Assembly (NCBI GenBank): GCA_029863125.1
Contig: JAOTWB010000002.1
Coordinates: 1 to 64,000 of the forward strand
From: Gammaproteobacteria bacterium
GTDB taxonomy: Bacteria; Pseudomonadota; Gammaproteobacteria; Steroidobacterales; Woeseiaceae
Direction of reading: 5' to 3'
DNA: 64,000 nucleotides
How positions within the stretch are numbered: the first letter of the stretch is position 1; each line of letters starts with the position of its first letter. Both the position numbers and the translations under genes were made by a program. Of the stretch, positions 1-8,514 are shown piece by piece. The notes beneath the pieces are model-generated. The model was not told where the DNA came from. It searched no databases and saw only the letters and a program-made list of their open reading frames with translations.

Positions 1-65
1 ACTGCGGCAACCAAAGATGCGAGATGCTGTAGAGCATTGTCGGTTAGTAATTTCTTCCGGCGCAT
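1..65 (-). CDS. start of an unidentified gene, cut by the window edge
   Basis: Reading the minus strand from an ATG at 65, an open frame runs to the window edge and encodes a basic N-terminus beginning MRRKKLLTDNALQHLASL. The start lies 6 nt after the stop of the VOC gene, and a GAGGA stretch lies in that gene's last codons, so it may continue the same operon. Only about 21 residues are visible, too few to name a family. The frame could be chance, but the tight spacing supports a gene. Confidence 0.4.
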   Translation of the reverse strand, partial: MRRKKLLTDNALQHLASLVAA

Positions 66-71
66 GCCAGT

Positions 72-491
72 TCAGGCTTCCTCGACAATCTCGATCAAAC
101 CAAAGCCCTTGATTTGATAGAAGCCAACCTGCTTCCCACCAAAAAGCACGGCAGCTTTGGGTGGGGAAACAGGGAGTACACGGATGCCATCGGCTTTGAT
201 GGCGGCGACCGAAGCGAGGATATCGGATGATCGGTAGCAAAGGTGATAAATCAGCTCCGAGCTATCCCTCAAAATCGTATCGAGAGGGCCCGCTTCAACA
301 GATGGAGAAACGAGTTCGATGGCGGGCATTTGTGGGTGATCGCACCAGACCAGCATGACTTTCTGCAATGAATCATGGATCTGTTCGCCGTACGAATAGC
401 CCATGCCTTGCAGCACCTTTAACGCACCTGGAACATCCCGTACGGCGAGGCCGAAATGGTGAAACTGTAGTCCGTAGTTCAGCAATGTCAT
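72..491 (-). CDS. VOC-family (glyoxalase/epimerase-like) protein
   Basis: 139 aa. It begins with the fold's typical first strand (LQFHHFGLAVRDV, metal-ligand-type His near residue 11) and ends with a second half-module whose last strand carries a Glu (GFGLIEIVEE). One vicinal-oxygen-chelate domain of this size matches methylmalonyl-CoA epimerase-like and lactoylglutathione lyase-like proteins. The substrate cannot be read from sequence. Its ATG overlaps the stop of the upstream methyltransferase gene by 4 nt, so the two are translationally coupled. Given the acyltransferase, methyltransferase and flippase-like neighbours, a part in modifying a surface glycan or related metabolite is plausible but inferred. 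Confidence 0.75.
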   Translation of the reverse strand: MTLLNYGLQFHHFGLAVRDVPGALKVLQGMGYSYGEQIHDSLQKVMLVWCDHPQMPAIELVSPSVEAGPLDTILRDSSELIYHLCYRSSDILASVAAIKADGIRVLPVSPPKAAVLFGGKQVGFYQIKGFGLIEIVEEA

Positions 492-1396
492 TTTGCCAAT
501 ACCAAGGCAACGTTAATTGGCAAGGATTGCTCCGTGGATTCCTCGACGCTCAAGCCAGGATAAGGCACAAGAAGCTTGTCGACAATTCGAAGTTCGGCGT
601 CCGAAACCAGCGACTCGATCGAATGGAACGAATCAAATAAGTAGATGTGATCTATCGCCGGAGCGTTAATGGGTGTGGTGATAAAAATGTAGGCATCGCT
701 GGTTGCTACCTGGCGTATACGATCAAGAAATATCGCAGGCTCTTCCACGTGTTCAAGAACTTCACCCATTACTACTGCAGCGTAGCTGTCCGGCACAAAG
801 TCACCGTCCAGAAAGTCCTGTTCGAAAATGCGGTAGTTCTGAAACGAACCGAAAACACCATTGCCAAGAAGAGTTCGAGTCATTGCGACGCTCGTTGGAC
901 TGAGGTCAATACCGTCAAATTGATCGTATTTGGACTCGCGCATCGCAGTCATCATATACATTCCGTGGCCGGGCCCGATCTCCAGGTATTTCCCCCGTTG
1001 TGTAGCAGGTATTGTGCGAGCGAAGTAGCGATGTAATTCTCGGTGATTTGGCCATAGATAGGCCGTAATGGCGAGTCCATGCATGTACTTACGCATGTAT
1101 TCGTCATCGAAGTAAACGGATTTTGCAACCTCATCGAATGTAGAGTATCGATAGCGGCCGTGTCTTTGGAAATAAAGCTGCTCTCGCAATGTATCTTTCA
1201 CAATCAGATCGTAGCATTCTGCGAGATAGTCAACGGGGAGGCACTGCGTTTTTGCGTAAGAGATATAGGCGACCAGATCGTCAAGCTCCGCATCAAGCGC
1301 GCCTTCCAGGGACGACTCCAAGAATCGTAATTGCAACGGATTAATTATCGTGATCTGTTCGATTAGCGCTTCCAAGAGAGCCATATCTTTGCTCAT
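488..1396 (-). CDS. class I SAM-dependent methyltransferase
   Basis: 302 aa. A helical N-terminal region of about 120 residues precedes a Rossmann methyltransferase core. SAM motif I is KYLEIGPGHGMYM near residues 137-149, an acidic strand-2 end follows (DGIDLSP), and motif IV-like VVMGEVLEHVEEP lies near 210. This is the Methyltransf_11/23-type arrangement. It probably methylates a sugar or small-molecule precursor, but the acceptor is unknown. The start ATG overlaps the acyltransferase stop in an ATGA junction and the stop overlaps the VOC start, giving a compact operon. Bases in this part of the window are AT-richer than downstream of about 3.1 kb. Confidence 0.82.
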   Translation of the reverse strand: MSKDMALLEALIEQITIINPLQLRFLESSLEGALDAELDDLVAYISYAKTQCLPVDYLAECYDLIVKDTLREQLYFQRHGRYRYSTFDEVAKSVYFDDEYMRKYMHGLAITAYLWPNHRELHRYFARTIPATQRGKYLEIGPGHGMYMMTAMRESKYDQFDGIDLSPTSVAMTRTLLGNGVFGSFQNYRIFEQDFLDGDFVPDSYAAVVMGEVLEHVEEPAIFLDRIRQVATSDAYIFITTPINAPAIDHIYLFDSFHSIESLVSDAELRIVDKLLVPYPGLSVEESTEQSLPINVALVLAK

Positions 1397-1965
1397 GGTG
1401 AAGCGGCCTCTTCATCGCGAACACGCACGACGCGTGCCGGATTACCGATCAGTGATGTGCCGGGTCCATATTCTCCGGAGACGACGCTGTTTGGGCCCAC
1501 AATACAATCGTCGCCAAGCACTGTGCCTCCCAAGATAACTGCGCCGGCCCCAATCCAGACTCCGCTTCCAATCGTTACCGGATTGACGAGATGCCCCGGG
1601 GTCACGCTATGACGAGTCGTACTATCCGCGTTACCCGCCTGAGTCATGACCATGGAACCTGGACCAAAGTGCGTATAGTCTCCGACGCGGATCATATTGG
1701 CCCCATACAGAATGCACTTGGGTCCAACAACCACATTATTCCCAAGTTCGATACCACCTGCATAGTCAGACCAGACTCGTCCACCGCAATGTAGCAGGGC
1801 TCCCCTCTGCAATACGACGTTCCGTCCCAACCTCAGCCGAGACGGCGTTTTGACTTTGACGAACCGCTCACAACGCAGACCTTTCGCTGACAACTTGGCG
1901 AGCCAAACCGGCAGGATCTCGAGCACAAACTCGACCACGCGTTGGCCTCGTGAAGGCTTATTCAC
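1393..1965 (-). CDS. hexapeptide-repeat (left-handed beta-helix) O-acyltransferase
   Basis: 190 aa. Repeated hexapeptide turns with I/V/L at every sixth position ([LIV]-G-x-x) run from about residue 45 to 175, for example LGRNVVLQRGALL, IGSGVWIGAGAVILGG and LGDDCIVGPNSVVSG. This is the trimeric LbH fold of CoA-dependent acetyl/acyltransferases of the WcaF/NodL/maltose-acetyltransferase type. The start is a GTG with an AGGAG about 9 nt upstream. It probably acetylates a sugar of a surface polysaccharide or glycolipid. Downstream it overlaps the methyltransferase start by 4 nt; 41 nt separate it from the upstream flippase-like gene. Confidence 0.85.
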   Translation of the reverse strand: MNKPSRGQRVVEFVLEILPVWLAKLSAKGLRCERFVKVKTPSRLRLGRNVVLQRGALLHCGGRVWSDYAGGIELGNNVVVGPKCILYGANMIRVGDYTHFGPGSMVMTQAGNADSTTRHSVTPGHLVNPVTIGSGVWIGAGAVILGGTVLGDDCIVGPNSVVSGEYGPGTSLIGNPARVVRVRDEEAASP

Positions 1966-2006
1966 GGATTCCGGTCTCCTGTCATTCGCTTCCTTCGAGC
2001 AACCAA

Positions 2007-3017
2007 TTATTGTGCCATCTTGTCTGCGGTTGTCATATTATCAGGTCCGGTATCGGGCTTGACAAAAACGAAAGCCAGAAAAAGTATAAATTCAATCGAA
2101 ATTTGCCATAGGCGAAGGAACACGGCCAAGAATGTCAGGTTCGGTAGCGTTGTTAACTTTGCGGACATGGCGATAAAACCTGCTTCGCGGACGCCCAACC
2201 CGCCGGGCGTGATCATCGCGATGTAGCCCAGGACCCAGGCTGCTGCATACGTCGCGCAAAGTAGCCAGATATTAACGTCCGCGAGTCCATGGAAGATAAT
2301 TGGTAGCGCTGCCCAAATCGACAGGTAAAGAGCCCAAATTAAGACGAAAAACACGGCGATCATCATCGCATTACGCCAAGGCAGTGGTTCATGAGGCGTT
2401 AGCGCCTTCGCATATTTTTCCGCTCTCGTTGGCACGAGCCTTATTGCTCTGCGAATTATGATGCCGATCCAGTCTTGCTTGATAGCTACGATCATGACAA
2501 GCAAGCTACCGACCGCGAATACAAAAGCGATCGATCCGCTTACTAATTCCATCAGTATGAGCATTCCGGCGACTAGCAGATTAAACGTCATCGAGTAAAA
2601 CATCACGTCGAGATTGGCACGAATCATCGCAACAGCCGGGATCTGTGAATTTGTTTCCTTGATGAGATAAACGACACCGAAAAAACGACCCGGTAGATGA
2701 CGAAGTAACTGTGCAACAAAAAATAATCTACCAGCATAAACGTATGTAATAGGTCTGCCGCTGTAAAACCTCAGGAGCGATCGAAAGATCGGAACAGTCA
2801 GTAACAGCGCGATGACCCCGGCAAGGACGGTGTATCCGAGCCAAAAGCTGCTCTGTATCTTAAAATCGTCGCGTAGGTTCGAAAACTCGCGTGCGAATAT
2901 GAAAATGACCCATGCGACACCTGCCAGCATGATTAATTTCGACAACGCCTTCCAAACAAAACCGTTCGACGCGGACGCTCGCTCCGTGGGCGTGTTGTCT
3001 TCTTGGTTATCTATCAT
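2007..3017 (-). CDS. flippase-like (UPF0104 / LPG-synthase TM region family) membrane protein
   Basis: 336 aa with about seven or eight hydrophobic segments spread over residues 28-325 and an N-terminal cytosolic tail. The segment TPGGLGVREAGF near residue 266 is the typical signature of the AglD/MprF transmembrane-region family (UPF0104). Relatives are integral proteins next to glycosyltransferase and glycolipid genes, and MprF's flippase domain belongs here. The catalytic lysyl-transfer domain of MprF is absent. With acyltransferase and methyltransferase genes immediately downstream, a role in moving or assembling a lipid-linked glycan is inferred. No good Shine-Dalgarno precedes the ATG. 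Confidence 0.8.
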   Translation of the reverse strand: MIDNQEDNTPTERASASNGFVWKALSKLIMLAGVAWVIFIFAREFSNLRDDFKIQSSFWLGYTVLAGVIALLLTVPIFRSLLRFYSGRPITYVYAGRLFFVAQLLRHLPGRFFGVVYLIKETNSQIPAVAMIRANLDVMFYSMTFNLLVAGMLILMELVSGSIAFVFAVGSLLVMIVAIKQDWIGIIIRRAIRLVPTRAEKYAKALTPHEPLPWRNAMMIAVFFVLIWALYLSIWAALPIIFHGLADVNIWLLCATYAAAWVLGYIAMITPGGLGVREAGFIAMSAKLTTLPNLTFLAVFLRLWQISIEFILFLAFVFVKPDTGPDNMTTADKMAQ

Positions 3018-3122
3018 GCGTTTGCAACGGCCGGCTCTGTGGCATATGCGTGATTAGAAGAGGAGAGCGTGACTTGGACGAACCAATGCAGGCAGTTGCG
3101 CGGACGGCGATTAGAGGTAGCT

Positions 3123-4529
3123 CTATCGATTGAAATGATCCTCAAGGACCTGGGACACGCAGCTGGTTAAGCGCTTGCCAGTTTCTATGTGCAGAAATTC
3201 GTTGGGCCCATGCGCGTTCGACTTGGGTCCCAGCAGCCCGGTAATCAGGAACTGCGCGTCGGGAAAACGCTCGCCAAGCATTCCCATGAATGGAATCGTG
3301 CCGCCCGTGCCCATGTACATCGAAGGCTTTCCGAAGAACGCGTTTGACGCTTTATGCATCGAGGCTTCCAGCCAGTCGGCGACCGCAGGGGCGTTCCAGC
3401 CAGCCTGGCTCGACTCGATCTCGAACGATACTTTTGCCATTGGGGGAGGGTCGGCTTCCAGCGCTTCTTTTACCGCATCCGCTGCCGCGTCGGCGTCGCA
3501 CGTCGGCGGCAAGCGGAATGATAACTTCAGTGTGGTAAATGGCAACAGCACATTACCGGCGTCGAGCAGGGCCGGCATTCCTGCCGCACCAGTGACAGCC
3601 AGCGTGGGTCGCCACGTATTGTTGAGCAGCAGCTCCTCGTTCGACTCGCCGGGATCGGGTTTATCGACGGCCCAGGGGAACTTCTCGTACACCGAATCCT
3701 TAAGGGTCTCCGCCGCGAGGCGCGCCTGCTCCAGGCGTTGCTCGGGAATATCGACATGCAGCGCGTCGATGAGTATGTGGCCGTTCGATTCGTCTTCGAT
3801 CCGACTGATGAGCTGACGAGCGGTTCTGAAACTCGATGGTACGATGCCGCTGGCTGTACCCGAGTGCACGCCCTCGGTCAACACATCGACACGCAGCGCG
3901 CCCGTCAGATTGCCGCGCAGGGAAGTCGTGCACCACAGCTGGTCGTAATTTCCGCATTCTGCATCGAGGCAGACAACCAGGTCGGGCGAGCCGATGCGGT
4001 CTTCGAGCAAGTCGATGTAGTAGGGCAGGTCGAAGCTGCCGCTTTCCTCACAGCCTTCGATAATGACGACGCAGTGCGCGTGCGGAATGCCCTGTTCCTG
4101 TAATGCGCGAATCGCGGTCAGCGAGCCAAACGTCGCGTAGCCATCATCGGCGCCGCCGCGCCCATACAGTTTGCCGTCCTTGATCACCGGCGTCCATGGA
4201 TCCAGGTCATCATCCCAGCCGCTGAACTCCGGCTGCTTGTCGTAATGCCCGTAGAGCAGAACGACGTCGTCCGATTGCCCGGGAATGTCGATGAACAGAA
4301 TCGGCGTGCGGCCTGGAAGCCGCGCGACCTCGACCTGCATGTCCTTGATGGGCTGCTGTTTGCTCCAGGCCTCGAGCATAGCGACGGCCGTTTCCATGTA
4401 TCCATGTTTCTCCCAGTCCCGGTCGAAAGAAGGCGATTTGTTCGGCACCCTTATATATTCGGAAATCTCGGGAATAATTGAGTCATCCCACATGCTGTTT
4501 ACAAATTCACCAGCTTTCTTTGCATCCAT
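3123..4529 (-). CDS. M20-family metallopeptidase / dipeptidase
   Basis: 468 aa, normal length for the M20 dipeptidase branch. The di-zinc ligands are readable in order: YGHYDKQP (His, Asp), GRGGADDG (bridging Asp), EGCEESGS (catalytic Glu and ligand Glu), LDAECGN (Asp) and a C-terminal HGPNEFL His. The dimerisation lid lies between. It would hydrolyse dipeptides or acylated amino acids in the cytosol; there is no signal peptide. It starts 9 nt after the MBL-fold gene stop, so it is probably the last gene of the aminotransferase/dehydrogenase operon, perhaps releasing beta-alanine- or N-acyl-containing substrates (inference). The specific substrate is unknown. Confidence 0.88.
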   Translation of the reverse strand: MDAKKAGEFVNSMWDDSIIPEISEYIRVPNKSPSFDRDWEKHGYMETAVAMLEAWSKQQPIKDMQVEVARLPGRTPILFIDIPGQSDDVVLLYGHYDKQPEFSGWDDDLDPWTPVIKDGKLYGRGGADDGYATFGSLTAIRALQEQGIPHAHCVVIIEGCEESGSFDLPYYIDLLEDRIGSPDLVVCLDAECGNYDQLWCTTSLRGNLTGALRVDVLTEGVHSGTASGIVPSSFRTARQLISRIEDESNGHILIDALHVDIPEQRLEQARLAAETLKDSVYEKFPWAVDKPDPGESNEELLLNNTWRPTLAVTGAAGMPALLDAGNVLLPFTTLKLSFRLPPTCDADAAADAVKEALEADPPPMAKVSFEIESSQAGWNAPAVADWLEASMHKASNAFFGKPSMYMGTGGTIPFMGMLGERFPDAQFLITGLLGPKSNAHGPNEFLHIETGKRLTSCVSQVLEDHFNR

Positions 4530-4538
4530 GTTGATATC

Positions 4539-5435
4539 TCAGTCCGTAGTCAGGGAGCGAATCAAGGTCTGGGTCATGCGTTCCGTGGTTATGAAGAACC
4601 AGTTGTACTGGTCGTGATACTCAGCCAGCGGGTTTGTCGCTAATATTTCCTCGGCGCTCATGCCTTTGTCTATCAGAGCTTTGACGCGCGCTTCAGCATC
4701 GATGAGCATCGAGAGGTCCTGTTGCAATCCTGCGCGTGTGCCCACCGGGCCGTGACCCGACAAGAACTTCGTTTCGCCGTCCGACATGTCAATGAGCTTT
4801 TGCATAGCCGCCTTGTAGCCGGCAACAGAGCCGCCGCTGTCAAGATCGATAAACGGGAACAGTCCGCGGAAGCTGATGTCGCCCGGCGCGATCACGTTGG
4901 CAGTGCGGAAATGAATTACGGCATCACCATCCGTGTGCGCGTTTTCAACGTGGAACACGAACGCTTCCTCGTCATTGACATGAAATGTCATCTGCTCGGA
5001 AAACGTGATGACGGGCAAGGCGCCGGCCCCCGTGTTGAGTTTTGGGTCGTTCTCCATGCGGGAGCGAAGCTTGTCATGCGCGACGATGAGGGCGCCGTTC
5101 TTGGCAACATACACATTGCCACCTACGTGATCACCATGCGCATGCGTGTTGATCACGAAGTCGACTGGTCGGCCAGCGATCTCCTCGACTTTTCGCAGCA
5201 GTGCCGGTGCTGTCGGTTCCATCACGTCATCAATGAGGACCACGTACTCGTCACCGACGAGCAGGCCGACGCCGCCCCCCACAAAGTCCTCGGGAACGTT
5301 GAGCGCAAAACCATCATTGGTGTTACCGAGCAGGTAGATGCCAGGCGCAACCTCGACGGCCGCAAACGGGCTCGCGGCTTCATCGGCCAATGCCAGCGGC
5401 CCCAAAAGCAAAAACGAGAAAACCAGCTTTCTCAT
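4539..5435 (-). CDS. exported MBL-fold metallo-hydrolase
   Basis: 298 aa with an N-terminal export signal (MRKLVFSFLLLGPLALADE), so it is probably periplasmic. The metallo-beta-lactamase zinc motif is INTHAHGDHVGGN (HxHxDH) near residues 95-107; further ligand regions are ENAHTDGDAVIH and LSGHGPVG. The fold covers lactamases, glyoxalase II and many quinoprotein-associated hydrolases, and the substrate is not evident. A CGGAGA Shine-Dalgarno precedes the ATG. It sits between mmsA (46 nt upstream) and the M20 peptidase (9 nt downstream). Confidence 0.85.
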   Translation of the reverse strand: MRKLVFSFLLLGPLALADEAASPFAAVEVAPGIYLLGNTNDGFALNVPEDFVGGGVGLLVGDEYVVLIDDVMEPTAPALLRKVEEIAGRPVDFVINTHAHGDHVGGNVYVAKNGALIVAHDKLRSRMENDPKLNTGAGALPVITFSEQMTFHVNDEEAFVFHVENAHTDGDAVIHFRTANVIAPGDISFRGLFPFIDLDSGGSVAGYKAAMQKLIDMSDGETKFLSGHGPVGTRAGLQQDLSMLIDAEARVKALIDKGMSAEEILATNPLAEYHDQYNWFFITTERMTQTLIRSLTTD

Positions 5436-5481
5436 CGCTGTCTCCGGAAAGTGGGGGACCGTGATTGTATATCAGAAATTG

Positions 5482-7011
5482 CTACTGCCGCCCCGGAAAC
5501 GAGAACTGCGCCTTTTCGCGAACGCCACCGGATGGCCAACGCTGGGTAATTGTTTTGCGGCGCGTATAGAAACGGACGCTGTCGGGGCCATAAGCATAGA
5601 GGTCACCGAACAAGGAACGTTTCCAGCCGCCAAAGCTGTGATACGCGACCGGCACGGGCAGCGGTACATTGATGCCAACCATGCCAACTTTTATATTGTC
5701 GGCGAAATAGCGGGCCGCTTCGCCGTCGCGCGTAAAAATGCAGGTGCCGTTGCCGTATTCGTGATCGTCGATCAGTCGCATGGCCTGCTCTTCCGATTCG
5801 GCTCGTACAACACACAGCACCGGGCCGAAGATTTCTTCCCGGTAGATGCGCATGTCGGACGTTACGTTGTCGAACAGGCAGGGTCCGAGGAAGAACCCGT
5901 CTTCATGCCCCGGCACGACAAGACCCCGCCCATCGGCGACGAGGTCAGCGCCTTCCTTGACACCGAGATCGACATAGGACCGCACTTTTTCCAGATGCGC
6001 TTGCGTGACCAGCGGGCCCATCTGGTTTGCATTATCCGTTCCGGCACCCACCTTCAGTTGTGCAATTTGCTGCTGCAACTTGTTGACGACAATGTCCGCG
6101 GTTTCGTGGCCAACGCAAACGGCGACAGAGATCGCCATGCATCGCTCGCCGCAGGAGCCAAATGCCGCCCCCATCAGGGCGCTGACGGCATTATCCACGT
6201 CCGCATCCGGCATGACGACTGCGTGATTCTTCGCGCCGCCAAGCGCCTGCACGCGCTTGCCTTTCTTCGTGCCCGTGCTGTAAATGTATTCTGCCACCGG
6301 CGTTGATCCCACAAAGCTCACCGCCTGAATGCGATCGTCATTGAGCAAGGTGTCTACGGCTTCCTTGTCGCCATTGACCAGATTGAAGACACCGTCGGGC
6401 AAACCGGCCTGCTTGAACAGGTGTGCGACAATCATTGGCGCCGTCGGGTCTTTCTCGGACGGTTTCAATACAAAGGTATTGCCGCATGCTATAGCCATCG
6501 GGTACATCCACATGGGAACCATCGCCGGGAAATTGAACGGCGTAATGCCGGCGACAACGCCGAGCGGCTGATGGTCGGACCAGCTGTCGACTCCAGGCCC
6601 AACGTTGCGGTTGTATTCGCCTTTCAACAGTTCCGGAATTCCGCAGGCATAGTCGACGACTTCGACGCCACGCCCGAATTCGCCCATCGCGTCGTCCAGC
6701 ACCTTGCCGTGCTCGTCGGTGATGGCAGCGGCGATTTCGTTGGCATGCTCCTCCAGCAGCTGCTTGAAGCGAAACATGATGCGCGCGCGCTTTGCCGGCG
6801 GCGTATTGCGCCACGCGGGAAATGCCGCTTCCGCCGCGGCGATCGCATTTTCAACCGTTTGCCGTGACGCCATCGCAACATGCCGCGTCACCTTGCCGGT
6901 CGCGGGGTTTGTAATCGGTTCGGGCCGATTATCGTCCGCGACGTCCGCGCCGTTGATGAAGTGGCCCACCACGTTGGCGGCGTCGATCTTGCCTGCAGGT
7001 CTGGCGTTCAT
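5482..7011 (-). CDS. mmsA: CoA-acylating (methyl)malonate-semialdehyde dehydrogenase
   Basis: 509 aa aldehyde-dehydrogenase fold of the MmsA type. Visible are the NAD-binding region FVGSTPVAEYIY near residue 240, GGAKNHAVVMPDAD, and the catalytic Cys in GSCGERCMAIS near residue 290. The GAKNH motif and N-terminal VGHFINGA are typical of the CoA-dependent methylmalonate/malonate-semialdehyde subfamily, which yields propionyl- or acetyl-CoA plus CO2 without a separate hydrolysis. It follows the omega-aminotransferase by 24 nt in the same operon. The pair fits beta-alanine (or valine) breakdown: amine to semialdehyde to acyl-CoA. The C-terminus is somewhat longer than usual. Confidence 0.93.
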   Translation of the reverse strand: MNARPAGKIDAANVVGHFINGADVADDNRPEPITNPATGKVTRHVAMASRQTVENAIAAAEAAFPAWRNTPPAKRARIMFRFKQLLEEHANEIAAAITDEHGKVLDDAMGEFGRGVEVVDYACGIPELLKGEYNRNVGPGVDSWSDHQPLGVVAGITPFNFPAMVPMWMYPMAIACGNTFVLKPSEKDPTAPMIVAHLFKQAGLPDGVFNLVNGDKEAVDTLLNDDRIQAVSFVGSTPVAEYIYSTGTKKGKRVQALGGAKNHAVVMPDADVDNAVSALMGAAFGSCGERCMAISVAVCVGHETADIVVNKLQQQIAQLKVGAGTDNANQMGPLVTQAHLEKVRSYVDLGVKEGADLVADGRGLVVPGHEDGFFLGPCLFDNVTSDMRIYREEIFGPVLCVVRAESEEQAMRLIDDHEYGNGTCIFTRDGEAARYFADNIKVGMVGINVPLPVPVAYHSFGGWKRSLFGDLYAYGPDSVRFYTRRKTITQRWPSGGVREKAQFSFPGRQ

Positions 7012-7035
7012 AGCCTCTCCGGATATCGTTTGCGC

Positions 7036-8361
7036 TTAGTCGATCGTATCAAGGACCCGACGAATGGTCGCAAACGACTTCTGCATCTCATCAGGTCTGG
7101 AATTCAGGAATGGGGAAAACTGCAGCGTGTCCATGCCGTTGCGAATCACGAGATGTTCATCCCAGAAGCACTTCTTGTGCGCTTCGCCACCCCGAGCCCC
7201 GGGGGCGCCGTCACGCGGCGCCATCTCGATGGCACCCATCAGGCCAAAATTACGCACGTCAATCACGTGTTTGTGATCAGCGAAGGAATGCAGCAGGTCT
7301 TCGAAATGCTGCTCGAGTGCGGCAGCTTGTTCGAATGTACCTTCCTCTTCGTAGACATTCATCGTGGCCAGTCCGGCTGCCGCGGCGACCGGGTGCCCCG
7401 AGTAAGTGTAGCCGTGGAAGAGTTCGATCATGTGCTCCGGCCCATGCATAAATGCATCGTAAATAGAGTCCTGAACCAGTACCGCGCCCATCGGGACGAC
7501 GCCGTTCGTCAGCCCTTTCGCCGTCGTAATGATGTCGGGTATTACGCCGAAACGCTGGGCGCCAAAGGGCCGGGCGAGGCGCCCGAACGCCGCAATGACT
7601 TCGTCAAAGATCAGCAATATGCCGTGTTGGTCGCAGATCTCCCGCAGCCGCTCGAGATACCCGACCGGCGGTGGCAGTACTCCCGTGGAACCGGCAACCG
7701 GCTCGACGATGACGGCGGCAATATTGCTGCCATCGTGCAGCGCACAAAGTCCTTCGAGATCGTTGGCGAGGTGTGCGCCCCATTCGGGCTGTCCGCGAGT
7801 GAATGCATTGTGTTCGAGATCATGCGTGTGACGGATGTGGTCCACGCCCGGGAGCAGGTTGGCGCTAAACACCTTGCGATTCGGCACCATGCCGCCGACC
7901 GACATGCCACCGAAGTTCACGCCGTGATAGCCGCGTTCGCGGCCGATCAGCCGGGTCCGATGTCCTTCGCCGCGAGCGCGGTGATAGCCAAGCGCTATTT
8001 TCAGCGCCGTGTCGACGGACTCGGAGCCTGAGTTCGTGAAGAAGCACCGTGTCATACCCTCCGGCGCCATGCCCGTAACGCGGTCCGCCAAAGCGACGGC
8101 TTTGTCGTTGGTCACCTGGAACGTCATGCAGTAGTCGAGTGTGGCGACCTGCTGCTGGACGGCCTCGACGATCTTCGGATGGCAGTGGCCGAGACCCGAG
8201 GTCCAGAGCCCCGAAAAAGTGTCGTACAGCTTCGAACCATCGCTGGCCGTGTAGTAATGGCCGGATGCGCCTGTAATCACCCTGGGTTTTTTCTTGAAAT
8301 CACGGTTGGCCGTAAAGGGCAGCCAGTAGGCGTCCAGGTTGTCGAGAGCGGCGCTCATCAT
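7036..8361 (-). CDS. omega-amino acid (beta-alanine):pyruvate aminotransferase, class III PLP
   Basis: 441 aa class III aminotransferase. The PLP-binding region includes NSGSESVDTALK (phosphate site, near 110), LLIFDEVIAAFGR (Asp to pyridine N, near 250) and the Schiff-base Lys in TTAKGLTNG near residue 280. Length and the VIAAFGRLARPFGAQ stretch resemble the omega-amino acid/beta-alanine:pyruvate group (BauA-like) more than ornithine or GABA transaminases. It transfers the terminal amine to pyruvate and gives malonate semialdehyde, the substrate of the next gene's enzyme. It is transcribed divergently from an XRE-cupin regulator with an inverted repeat in the shared upstream region. Taurine or GABA remain possible substrates. 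Confidence 0.88.
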   Translation of the reverse strand: MMSAALDNLDAYWLPFTANRDFKKKPRVITGASGHYYTASDGSKLYDTFSGLWTSGLGHCHPKIVEAVQQQVATLDYCMTFQVTNDKAVALADRVTGMAPEGMTRCFFTNSGSESVDTALKIALGYHRARGEGHRTRLIGRERGYHGVNFGGMSVGGMVPNRKVFSANLLPGVDHIRHTHDLEHNAFTRGQPEWGAHLANDLEGLCALHDGSNIAAVIVEPVAGSTGVLPPPVGYLERLREICDQHGILLIFDEVIAAFGRLARPFGAQRFGVIPDIITTAKGLTNGVVPMGAVLVQDSIYDAFMHGPEHMIELFHGYTYSGHPVAAAAGLATMNVYEEEGTFEQAAALEQHFEDLLHSFADHKHVIDVRNFGLMGAIEMAPRDGAPGARGGEAHKKCFWDEHLVIRNGMDTLQFSPFLNSRPDEMQKSFATIRRVLDTID

Positions 8362-8477
8362 TCATTCTCCGGTGCGTTTTTTGGCAGCTTACGAGTGTAC
8401 GCCTGCACAGCATCGTTAAACAACGAGTTATGTTGGAATTCATAAGCTATTGTTTTTGATAAATAAGACGCGCAGAA

Positions 8478-8496
8478 TGTTTAGTTATAGTAAACA
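8478..8496. promoter_or_regulatory. candidate operator: perfect TGTTTA-N7-TAAACA inverted repeat
   Basis: In the 153-nt divergent region between the aminotransferase (start 8361, minus) and the XRE-cupin regulator (start 8515, plus) lies TGTTTA, a 7-nt AT-rich spacer, then TAAACA. The arms are perfectly complementary. The site is 18 nt upstream of the regulator's ATG, where a bound repressor would block its own expression. It is a good candidate for the binding site of the adjacent HTH protein, by position and symmetry only. Confidence 0.5.
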
Positions 8497-8514
8497 CTTG
8501 GACGGGAGACATCG

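Noticed and set aside
6880-8031. 383-codon plus-strand frame, with others at 4722-5549 and 5338-6306
   Set aside because: All are opposite well-identified enzymes (aminotransferase, MmsA, MBL hydrolase) and show no family features.
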